Shown here one piece after another: positions 9,563-20,971 of a stretch of DNA of 64,000 bases. The first letter of the stretch is position 1, and each line of letters begins with the position of its first letter. Origin of the DNA: Phaseolus vulgaris (lineage: Eukaryota; Streptophyta; Magnoliopsida; Fabales; Fabaceae). The position numbers and the translations under genes are program-made. The stretch is from assembly GCF_000499845.2 (NCBI RefSeq), contig NC_023750.2, positions 244,824 through 308,823 on the forward strand, in the 5' to 3' direction. The notes under the pieces were generated by a model. The model was given only the letters and a program-made list of their open reading frames with translations. It was not told the DNA's origin and did no database searches.

Positions 9563-12500
9563 GGCTAAGATTTGAGCCCTAGATTCGTCACACAAGACTG
9601 GTAATAAACGTTTTATTAATCACTGTCAGAGCTGAAAGGATGGTTTGTTTCTGTGTGAAACTGTTTGATTTTTTTCGTGGGTGAATACTCATCCGCTTGA
9701 CCTGAAATTTATCGCGTTTTTTCTCAAATTCAGTGGAGATTCTTACGTGGAATTTTAGGAAAAAACTATTTCATGAGAATTTTTCAGAAGATTTCTTGCA
9801 AACCAAAACTATCCTCTACCAAAACTTGTGAAATTTCGCCCTACTTTATGCAATTTTTATTTTGCGTCCGTATTGCGCTGAAAATTTCACACAAGTATTT
9901 TCACATGTTGTTTGCACCCAGGTAAGGAGACACGTCCATAAACGAATCAAAAAAAGAAAATACAGGGAAAAAAAGCCAGGACGTTTTGTTTTTGGAAAAC
10001 CAGTTTTGTTCACTCTCGGTCTAGGACTTACTACGCCTTACTCCTTGGGTGTTTTGGTTTGAAATTTTTACCAGATGTTCGTCACTATGTCTATTGAGTT
10101 TTGGCTGAGATTTGAGCTCCAGAGTTATCCCACAAGACTGGCAATAAACTTTTTATTGATCACTGCCAGAGCTGAAAAGAATGTTCGTTTGTGTGTGAAC
10201 TGTTTGATTTTTTTCGTGGGTGAATACTCATCTGTTTGACCTAAAATTTTTCGTTTTTTGTCCTGAATTCAGAGGATATTCTTACGTGGAATTTCAGTAA
10301 AAAAAGTATTTCGGAAGAATTTTTCAGAATTTTTCGCACAAACCAAGGCTATCCTCTACCAAAACTTGTGAAATTTCGCTCTACTTTATGCAATTTTTAT
10401 TTTGCATCCGTATTGCGCTGAAATAATTCACACAAGTACTTTCACATGTTGTTTGCACCCAGGTAAGCAGGCACGTCCATAAACGACTCAAAAAAAGAAG
10501 ATACGGGGAAGAAAAGTCAGGACGTTTTGTTTTCGGAAAAACAGTTTTGTTTACTCTCGGTCTGGGACTTACTACACCTTACTCCTTGGGTGTTTTGGTC
10601 TGAAATTTTTCCCAGACGTTCGTCACTGTGTCTATTTAGTATTGGCTGAGATTGGAGCCCTAGATTCGCCCCACAAGACTGGCAATAAACGTTTTATTGA
10701 TCACTGTCAGGGCTGAAAGGAAGGTTTGTTTGTGTGTGAAATTGTTTGATTTTTTTCGTATGTGAATACTCATCCGTTTGACCTAAATATTGTCGCATTT
10801 TGTATCGAATTCAGTGGAGATTCTTATGTGGAATTTCAGGAAAAAACTATTTCGGGAGATTTTTTCAGAAATTTTCGCGCAAACCAAGGCTATATACCAA
10901 AATTTGTGAAATTCGACCCTACTTTATGCAATTTTTATTCTGCGTCCGTATTGCGCTGAAAAAATTCACACAAATACTTTCACATGTTGTTTGCACTAAG
11001 GTAAGGAGGCACGTCCATAAACGAATCACAAAAAGAAGATACGGGGTAGAAAACCCAGGACGTTTTGTTTTCGGTAAACCAGTTTTGTTCACTCTCGGTC
11101 TGGGACTTACTAAGCCTTACTCCTTGGGTGTTTTGGACTGAAATTTTACCAGACGTTCGTCACTGTGTCTATTGAGTTTTTGGCTGAGATTTGAGCTCCA
11201 GATTCGTCATACAAGACTGACAATAAATGTTTTATTGATCACTGCTAGGTCTGAAAGGAAGGTTCGTTTGTGTGTGAAACTGTTTGATTTTTTGTGTGGG
11301 TGAATACTCATCCATTTGACCTGAAATTTGTCGCGTTTTGTCCCGAATTCAGTGGAGATTCTTACGTGGAATTTCAGGAAAAAACTATTTCGTGAGAATT
11401 TTTCAGAAATTTTTGCGCAAACCAAGGTTACATACAAAAATTTGTGAAGTTTCGCCCTACTTTATGATATTTTTATTCTGCATCCGTATTGCGCTAAAAA
11501 AATTCACACAATTAATTTCACATGTTGTTTGCACTAAGGTAAGGAGGCACGTCCATAAACGAATCACAAAAAGATGATATGGGGTAGAAAACCCAGGACG
11601 TTTTGTTTTCCAAAAACCAGCTTTGTTCGCTCTCGGTCTGGGACTTACTAAGCCTTACTCCTTGGGTGTTTTGGTCTTAAATTTTACCAGACGTTCGTCA
11701 CTGTGTCTATTGAGTTTTGGCTGAGATTTGAGCCCCATATTCGTCCTACAAGATTGACAATAAATGTTTTATTGATCACTGCTAGGGCTGAAAGGAAGGT
11801 TCGTTTGTGTGTGAAACTGTTTGATTTTTTTTGTGGGTGAATAATCATCCGTTTGACCTGAAATTTGTGGCGTTTTGTCCCGAATTCAGTGGAGATTCTT
11901 ACGTGGAATTTCAGGAAAAAACTATTTCGGGAAAATTTTTCAGAAATTTTCGAGCAAACTAAGGCTATCCTTTACCAAAACTTGTGACATTTCGCCCTAC
12001 TTTATGCAATTTTTAAATTGCGTCCGTATTGCGCTGAAAAAAATTCACACAAGTACTTTCACATGTTGTTTGCACCCAGGTAAGGAGACACGTCCATAAA
12101 CGAATCACAAAAAGAAGATACGGGGAAGAAAAGGCAGGACGTTTTGTTTTCGGAAAACAAGTTTTGTTCACTCTCGGTCTGGGACTTACTACGCCTTACT
12201 CCTTGGGTGTTTTGGTCTGAAATTTTTACCAGTCGTTGTCACTGTGTCTATTTAGTTTTGGCTGAGATTTGAGCCCTAGATTCATCCCACAAGACTCGCA
12301 ATAAACTTTTTATTGATCACTGTCAGGGCTGAAAGGAAGGTTCGTTTCTGTGTGAAACTGTTTGATTTTTTTCGTGGGTGAATACTCATTCGTTTGACCT
12401 AAAATTTGTCGCGTTTTGTCTCAAATGGATTGGAGTTTCTTACGTGGAATTTCAAGAAAAAACTATTTCGGGAAAATTTTTCAGAAATTTTGTCTAAACC

Positions 12501-13915
12501 AAGGCTATCCTCTACCAAAACTTGTCAAATTTCACCTTACTTTCTGCAATTTTATTTTGGGTCCGTATTGCGTTGAAAAAATCACACAAGTACTTTCGTA
12601 TGTTGTTTGCACCCAGGTAAGGCGTCACGTCCATAAACAAATCACAAAATGAAGATACGGGGAAGAAAAGGCAGGACGTTTTGTTTTCGGAAAACCAGTT
12701 TTGTTCATGCTCGGTCTGGGACTTACTACGCCCTGCTCCTTTGGTATTTTGGTCTGACATTTTTATCAAGCATTCGTCATTGTATCTATTGAGTTTTGGC
12801 TGACATTTGAGCCCCAAAATTCGTCCCACAAGATTTGAAATAAATTTTTTATTCATCACTGTCAGGGCTGAAAGGAAGGTTCGTTTGTGTGTGAAACTGT
12901 TTGATTTTTTTCCTAGGTGACCTGAAATTTATCGCGTTTTGTCCCAAATTCAGTCGAGATTCTTACGTGTAATTTCAGGAAAAAACTATTTCGGGAGAAT
13001 TTTTTAGAAATTTTGTGCAAACTAAGGCCATCCTCTACCAAAACTTGTGAAATTTTGCCCTACTTTTTGCAATTTTATTTTAGGTCTGTATTGCATTGAA
13101 AAAATTCACACAAGTACTTTCATATGTTGTTTGCACCCAGGTAAGGAGCCACGTTCATAAACGAATCACAAAAATAAGATACGGAGAAGAAAAGACAAGA
13201 CGTTTTCTTTTCAAAAAACTAGTTTTTTTAAATCTCGGTCTAAGACTTACTACGCCCTTTTCCTTGGGTCTTTTGTTGTGAATTTTTACCAGATATGTGT
13301 TCTTTTGTGTATTTAGTTTTGGCTGAGATTTGAGCCTCAAATTCGTCCCACAAGATTTGCAATAAATGTTTTATTCATCACTGTCAGCGCTGAAAGAAAG
13401 GTTCGTTTGTGTGTGAAACTGTTTGATTTTTTTCCTAGGTGAATACTCATCCGTTTGACCTGAAATTTGTTGCGTTTTGTCCCAAATTTAGTTTTGATTC
13501 TTACGTTGAATTTCAATTAAAAATTATTTCGAGAGAAATTTTTCGAAAAGTTGTGCAAACCAATGCTATCCTCTATTAAAATTTGTGATTTTTCCCTACT
13601 TTCTACAATTTCATTTTGGGTCCATTTAGCATTGAAAAATTCCAAACATATTCACACGAGTACTTTCATATGTTCTTTGTATCAAACTAAGGAGACACGT
13701 ACATAAACAAATCACAAAAAGGAGTTATAGGGAAGAATAACCAAGACGTTTTGTTTTCGAAAAACCAGTTTTGTTCACTTTCAATCAGACTTACTACGCC
13801 TTGTTCCTTGGGTCTTTTGGTGTGAAATTTTTACCAAACATTCGTCATTGTGTATATTGAGTTTTGACTGAGATTTTAGTCTCAAATCTGTCTCACAAGA
13901 TATTTTAGTATTATC
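9555..13915 (-). repeat. 541-bp satellite array, block 3 (inverted)
   Basis: Eight inverted units are marked by cttgtg/tttgtg words at about 9825, 10366, 10903, 11441, 11981, 12521, 13044 and 13583, spaced 537-541 bp except one of 523 bp. That short unit lost about 16 bp of the gaatactcatccgtttg segment near 12917. The units become steadily less regular to the right. The last one, after about 13,480, is strongly diverged, as expected at an array edge. Sequence homology ends near 13,915. Confidence 0.93.
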
Positions 13916-14569
13916 TTTTAATTGAGTAATTTTAAATTTTAACAAATAAAAAATATTTTATTTTTATCATTTAATAAAGTAAGTAATTAAATACTTTTTA
14001 TTTAGAAATAATTAAACATTTTTTTAAAATTGATTATTATATATTTTTTAATAATATTTTTACAAAAATTATATATATTTTAAATTATATTATTTTTCTA
14101 TTTTGCAATTAATTATTCATAAAAACAATAAAATTATAAAAAAAAAAAAAAAAATTATATTCTTTGTAAATTAAATTAAATTACTTTTAAAAGTTACATT
14201 GGGAATTTTACATTTATACCAGAATTTATCCAACCAAACAATCTAAAAAAGAACAAAAAAACATTACCTAAAAAAGAACAAAAATGTTACTGCCAAATGG
14301 CGCATAGTATTTCGATGACAACCTACCTGGACTCGCTAGTACAGCCTGGTTTGAACTTCCGAAACTGTCTCTTCTCAATCCAACCAACAGACATGAAATT
14401 ACTCCAAGACCCTTACCCTCTTCCTACCATTCCTCTCTATAGGGGCAAAACAGTATTTGCTTAGTTCCAACCCCAACGGAACCAAGTAACCAAAACCTTC
14501 CTTCATTCCCAATTTCCCTTCAGATCCGATTAAGCCCTAACCCTAACTCCCAAATCGCGTTCAGCGAGG
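13916..14569 (+). other. AT-rich array edge, then LMBR1-like promoter and 5' leader
   Basis: Bases 13,916-14,215 are AT-rich with a 14-16-base A run near 14,138 and no recognisable gene. From 14,280 base composition rises and the stretch up to 14,569 is the likely promoter and 5' leader of the downstream gene. A ccctaaccctaact word at about 14,535 looks telomeric but is the common plant telobox type of leader motif. No clear TATA box was seen. Confidence 0.45.
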
Positions 14570-17500
14570 ATGGGAGACTTCAACCTGGCGCTGGTGATTG
14601 TGGCGATCGTGGTGTGCGTTATCGTGTTCCTTGTTAACGTGTACCTCCTCGTCAATTACCAGCATCCTGATGATGTTAACCAGGCCTACTTCCCCAAATT
14701 CGTCGTCGTTTTGGGTCTCTCCGTCTCCGCCATCTCCATCCTCATGCTTCCCGCCGACGTTGCCAATCGCCAGGCCTGTCGGCACGCGATCTACAATGGC
14801 GCGTGCAACCTCACGCTCCCCATGAAGGACCTCTGGCTCGCGGTGTACATCCTCGACGCGCTCCTCGTCTTCTTCGTCATCCCCTTTGCCATGTTCTACT
14901 ACGAAGGAGACCAGGACAAGTAAGTACGTCGTGCTTTTAATCTAATTCAAATTTTAAAGTTTTAAACTTTTCGTGATTTGTTGAAAAAAAATTAAAAATG
15001 TGTTTGATTTGAGGAATCGCAATGCGTTTTGTTTGTGTTGTGTGCAGGAGTGTTGGGAAGCGGATTAAGAGCGCGTTGTGTTGGATGGTGACAACTGCGA
15101 TTGTGTGCGCTCTTGTTTTGGGGATTCTGTATGGTATGTTTTCATGGTTTTGTTGGTTGTTTTATTTCAGTTGTACCTTTTTTGTTGAATCTGTTTTGTG
15201 CGAGGTAGGGGTAACATGGTAATTCCCTGTGTGATTTGATGTTTTAGCGTTTGGATTTGGTAGCTAGTATTGGGTGGGTGGGTGGGTGGGTGGGTTTGTG
15301 TTGTTTGGTTTGTTGAGAGTTATGTGATAGTGAATGGAAATGTTGTTTGAGTGATGATATATCATATATACATCATACATCTTGTCAATGCCTATTATTT
15401 CTGTCTATGTTTTTGTGTCGTGCCTTATCGTATGCCCTATCATACTTACATTTATTTACTGTTGGTGTCTATAGATTATTTTCTATGTTTTTCTGGATGG
15501 TTAAATGGGCGTGAGCAGTGGGATGAAGATTTTGAAGTTGAGAGTGGAATTGGCAGAGTTGATCTGTGTAAATGTGAGTGGATTTTGTTTGTTTCATGCT
15601 GGTGATCACTCATTGGTAGCCATAGGAATCCATTGGTTGTGGTGGTGCTGCTTTGGTTGTGAAGCTATATACTGTGTGTCCATCTTGTAAATTTTATAAC
15701 TCCTACATTAAGGAAAAGACAAATGGTTTTTCGTGCTGTTTATTACTTTGTTCTTCGCGGGGCTGGGGGTTGAGATTACCGAAAGATATCAATTGGTGAA
15801 GTTCCTTTGCTATATAAAGCCATGTTTAATTTAAGGATTATTCGGTAAGGAAAGTTGTTTGTTGTTGATTAAGGATTAAGGTTGGGTTGGGTTTCTGTGT
15901 TGAAGCACTGAAAATTCACATCAAATGATATGTTAAGTAGCTTCTGTCATATATGAATTTGATGTGAGTTATAGACGTGTAGCCGTACACACAATAAAAG
16001 GGGAGGAATTTGATTCTAGCTGCCTCCATTCTTAATAAATCATAATTAAATAAAATTCCAACCCCTTAACATTAGTTCGAGTTTCTGTGTTTCAAGCCCA
16101 AAGGGCTCTTTCATGAAGGTGTGTTATGCATATTAGATAATTCATGATCCTCAAAATCTGTTTGTTCATTTTTGAAAACCCACAATTTAGTGAACATTTC
16201 AAATCCACACTTATGCTTCATATCAATATTGACATGTGTCTGACTGATGTATTAGGAATTATTGGGAAGGTGGACTTTACTGTTAGACATCTCTCTTCTT
16301 CCACAAGCTCATTTCCTAGCACATGGGAATTCAACAGTGGTCAACAATGTATTGGAAACACACATCAGGTCTGTTGTTTCTCTCTCTTTCTCACCAAAAG
16401 TCAATATATTTTTGCTCTTACAAGTATTTTTTTGCCTTTTCTCATTCTGATTTTCTCCTTGGTCCTAAAAACAGTGTTCTGCATACACTTCCAGTCCTGC
16501 ATCAGAGAAAACGTGGACCATGCGTACTACCTTTCCAGAATATGTTGTTGCTCTTGCCACTATAGTTGGATCTGTGCTTTTTGCTGTAAGTTAATTCACA
16601 ATCTCATATGCTACCTAGGTAGTTTATAGATTAATGAGCAAGATATATCTTTTTTGCTTTTCAAATGATAGTACATTCTTTCAATTATCCTTTTTTTCTT
16701 GTCAAAATGTGTATGTGTGGACTGATACCATAAATTGCATACAAGCAGAAGCAATTGCTTATAATAATTTTAGTAGCCTTTTCCATTCAAGGTCACAAGT
16801 AAATTTTTTTTTCATATTACCGATATTAACAATTGTTTTCCCACCATTCAATCCAGATATTTGGTGGTGTTGGTATTGCTTGTCTTCCATTGGGACTTAT
16901 ATTTTCATTCATTCGGCGTCCAAAGGCTGTTATCACTCGTTCACAATATATCAAGGTGCTATATTCTTTTAGAACACTAAATGTTGATTGAATGTGCTGT
17001 GCTGTACTATATTTATGTTGTTGTTTGTTGTTTATGGTTGTAGGAAGCTACTGAACTGGGAAAAAAAGCAAAAGATCTGAAGAAAGCAGCTGAGTCACTT
17101 CATCAGGAAGAAAAAAGTGCTTCAAAGGGCAGGAAATTTCGTAAAAATGTGAAATCTGTGGAAAAGGTAAACAGATATTGGTGATCTAATGGTACTTAAT
17201 ATTTCCAACATTGTGTGAAGTATTTTATGTGTACCATTGTTCACATGGACTGGTATATATTAATATGATGTGGCATGTTCTAGTTGTGGCTCAAAGTTGT
17301 CTACAGTTGTGGCTCAAAGTTGTAGGGGTTATGTTTTTTTAACTTACCTATCTTGCTTAATTTGCCAGGAGTTGCTTCAATTAGAAGAAGATGTCAAGCT
17401 TCTTGAAGAGATGTACCCACAAGGAGAAAAGGTAAGTTCCTTGTACATACTGGACTTCTAGGCATAAACAATGTGCTATGGTTCTCCCACTTACTGTTCC

Positions 17501-19563
17501 TGTATGAATGCAGGCTGAGACAACATGGGCACTAACAGTTCTCGGGTATCTGGCTAAACTTGTTTTGGGAGTTTTAGGGTAAGCAATGATATAACGTTTG
17601 AGTTACTTGGAATGCTAGATACACTAAACTGTCTGTGTGATAATTTTCAGAAGGTTCTCTCCTGATAATTTCATATAGATGGAGAGATAAATAGAGTTAA
17701 TGGTTTATTTTCATCATTAAATTTTTATAGAATTTAAATTAATGAAGGAAATCACTGATAAAGAGCTTAAGTAAAATTAGATGTGGTTATAGGATAATTA
17801 ATTTAGCTAAGAGAAATAATGATATTTTAGAGAAAATAGACAATTAGTTGAATTGAAGTGGTAATAGACATATAAGAGTGGCAGTAGGCACCCCTTTGAT
17901 GAGACAGCGAATACTGCTGCATAACTATTGCTGGGATGTTATTACTCTTGGTATGTCACTGTAATGAGCATTGCTTAATCTATAAGATGTTTTATGACTC
18001 CTATATAGTATCTAACATAAGTTTTGAAAATTGTGCCAGGTTAATCGTTTCTGTGGCATGGGTTGCTCATATAATTATCTATCTATTAGTTGATCCTCCT
18101 CTTTCTCCTTTCTTGAATGTGGTTTTTATCAAGCTGGATGATATCTGGGGTATGTTGGAATACCTTTATATTTCATTACCATATAGAGTTTAGATACTTT
18201 ATCTTCCAATTTTCATTCTGTTATTTTTCATGATGTCTGCTTTCATCAGGTCTTCTAGGTACAGCTGCATTTGCATTTTTCTGCTTCTACCTTCTCCTTG
18301 CTGTGATTGCTGGAGCCATGGTGGTTGGGCTGAGACTAGTTTTCATTACTATACATCCAATGAAGTAATTAAACTTTGCAGTCTATAATATCATTTCACA
18401 TTGCTTTTAAATTGTATTAGTCACATACTGGGACTTGTTGATTACTCACTACGTGAACTTGTCTATGGCAGGTGGGGAGCTACTCTCATGAACTCTTTTC
18501 TGTTCAATGTGGGGCTTATTCTTCTTTCTTCCATGAGGTCAGTATATAACTGTAGGATGCATTTTCAAATGTATATTATGTATAGAAGTTTACTTTTTGT
18601 TATGGTGGATGCAGTGATTCAACATTTGTGTTAAGTTTTATTTACCGTGATAAATTTTTAAAACAATGATTTTCATTCTTCTTTGGTTACATATGGTAGG
18701 AAGGGATAGTTTAAAAAGAGTGCGTAGTTGAAAATGGTCTTACTTTCTGGCTTTGATTTTTCTGTTCAGAAGTTCAGGAGCAGGGAATTTTTCTCAGTTG
18801 TGTCAGTTATTAAGTGTTTAAGGAAGTTATTTATGGACAGAGTACCAAGTAGGGTTCTCTACATTGTGAAAAATTGTTGTGCTGTCATGGCAATGTCATG
18901 CTGTGATAATATTGCTGAAAGTTCACTTGTTTTTTACCTTTTCAGTGTAATCCAGTTCTGCTCCACAGCGTTTGCCTACTATGCTCAAGCAACTGCAGCA
19001 CAGGAAATATTCGGCCACACCTTCGAATCTCTTCGTGGAATTAAATATTTGTACAAGTGAGTCAAGCTGGATATTTTTCTCTCCCTATATCCTCTGATTG
19101 GGTGAAGAACATAATCTAATGTTTTGTTAAATTGCAAATTTTGGCCTTGTGATGGGATTGTCCCAACTTGTCCTTTTAACTCCCCTAAATCTCTTTTCAT
19201 TCACCCAAAATGTGAAAAACATAAAATAAATCAGCTGGTCATATTGACTTGAGTATGAGATGAGAACTAAGGGCGAGTACTTAAGGGAGTATATTTTACT
19301 ATTAACCGGGATATTTAACAGAGGAGGTTTTAATACCTAATTAACCCATGCATTTTTCATATCACAGGTACAACGTCTTCCAGATTGCCTTTGTTGCATT
19401 GGCTGGGTTGACTTTTGTATATTATGCTGCCTTCGTAAGTTTTACTCTGGAGTTTTTTATTTTCTTTTGTATGTTCGTGATTTTGCTGAAGGAGTTTTGA
19501 ATTTGGAAATGCCAGGGATGGAGAAGAAAGAAGCCCAGTGGCAGGTTCCAATTGTCTACGTGA
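14570..19563 (+). CDS. LMBR1-like (LIMR family) membrane protein
   Basis: A polytopic membrane protein of the LMBR1/LIMR family, like Arabidopsis At5g01460 and At3g08930. Human LMBRD1 works in lysosomal cobalamin export, but the plant role is not settled. Fourteen coding exons: 14570-14919, 15048-15133, 16256-16368, 16475-16585, 16857-16955, 17044-17166, 17369-17431, 17514-17578, 18040-18149, 18250-18364, 18472-18537, 18946-19056, 19368-19434 and 19516-19563. They sum to 1,527 bp, or 508 residues, matching the roughly 509 of Arabidopsis. The start MGDFNLALVIVAIV opens the first membrane segment. Family signatures read across junctions include LPADVANR and YNGACNLTLPMKDLWLAVY. A charged cytosolic stretch (exons 6-7; LGKKAKDLKKAAESLHQEE) is coiled-coil-like. 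The basic C-terminus ends WRRKKPSGRFQLST. All introns are GT-AG and there are no internal stops, so the gene looks intact beside the satellite field. Confidence 0.96.
15272..15294 (+). other. G-quadruplex motif in intron 2
   Basis: Six GGG tracts are separated by single T bases on the sense strand of the LMBR1-like gene, inside intron 2. Single-base loops make this one of the most stable quadruplex forms in DNA or in the unspliced RNA. Confidence 0.75.
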
Positions 19564-20971
19564 GGGTAATGGTTTATTGCATGGAAGAATGTCTTCTAAA
19601 AGGAGCCATCGAGTATTCTTATCGCAAAATCTCATTTGGAGTGGCTTTTATTCGGATGTGCATTGGCCTAGTTTTGTTTTTTCTTGAAGATTATAGAGTT
19701 GGCTGATATGCATCCCGAATAGAATCATTTTCCTGAGATGTTATCATTGGGTGGTGCTTGTGATACCACTTAGCTCTTTGATTCTTTCCCTACCCTTGTA
19801 TGTATGATTCCTTGGTTTGATCTGTGCAAACACATTCTTCTGACTATGTAATTGAATATACAATGTGCACAAGAGACTACTGGGTTTCTCTAACCCTTTA
19901 ATGTATAATGCAACTGTTCCCAAAAACAAATTGTACCAGTCAACGTTTTATTGTTTATATTTCTCTGACGTACGTATCCTGTTCCTATAACAGGGTGTTG
20001 GGTTTTTGTGAAAAGGAACTCACGGATCTGTTGAAGAATGTAATAATCTGACAGCAAATCATTACATAGTTTGCAAATTATGATTTGGCCGACAAGACAA
20101 GTATTAGTTTTATTCTAAAAATATCATGATTTGGGACGAAACAAAAAGATGTAGAAACACAATGCAATTATGATGCTAACATGTATAAATGAAACTGCTT
20201 ATGCATTTAAACAGACAATAATAAATGATGCCAAATGTAATCCAAACATACTTTAGTGACACTTCTATGCTAACTACCTGAATAAAAATTAATACAACTT
20301 TCTTGCAGGACTTAAAAGTGTATCAAATATGCATCTTGAGCTACATGTGTGTGAAAATAATCGTATTAATTGTCAAAAAGTTGACGCGATCAGTTTGATT
20401 AAGAAAAACCTAAACAAATAATCTAAACATGAAAGTTGACGAAACGGCAATGATTTGAATTTTGTTGGTAGCCCTTTATTTGTTCTTCATAGGTAAATAT
20501 ACTTTGGCAAATTATTTTACACATGTATTAATGCCCTTTTTTATAAATATTTTGCCAAGATTAGAAAAATAGCACGCATTTCAATGCAGTTATTTGTGCC
20601 ACCAATGCATTTCAATCCTTAATGCATGTGCACAAATTGCACAGCCTTTTCTTTAAACTTCACATGGCCCATTAAAAATAAGGCATGGCCTGGGATCAGT
20701 ACTGTATAAAAAGCGTTAGCTATCAGCGATCTTGTATGATAATTGACATATTACAGTGTATTTAATTTCATTTGTTGGATATGATTTTCAGAAGCTAATA
20801 GTTATAGTTTCTTTTCGTATGTGATTTGTTTCTATTTTAGAAGTGTTTTTAAACATGCTACAATATGCTTTTAGAACACCATATTTCTTCAAGCACCGAT
20901 AAACTACACAACCATTCCACTTTGTGATTCAAATTATGTGCTTTTCTGTAGCTTAAAAATGCAGAATAATT
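19564..20971. other. 3' flank between convergent genes
   Basis: This stretch carries the 3' leader of the LMBR1-like gene and the 3' flank of the convergent GDSL esterase gene. Only AT-rich sequence and short shadow frames are seen. No gene or repeat was recognised. Confidence 0.4.

Noticed and set aside
9862..13281. Plus-strand frames with a common VCTQVRRHVHKRI reading
   Set aside because: They are the same satellite frames seen inverted in block 3, not genes.
14530..14552. CCCTAACCCTAACT as an interstitial telomere
   Set aside because: Only two units, in the leader of a gene. Telobox-type words are common in plant promoters and leaders.
15351..16972. Open frames of 60-160 codons in introns 2-5 of the LMBR1-like gene
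   Set aside because: They read through exons and introns; the exon chain explains the coding signal.
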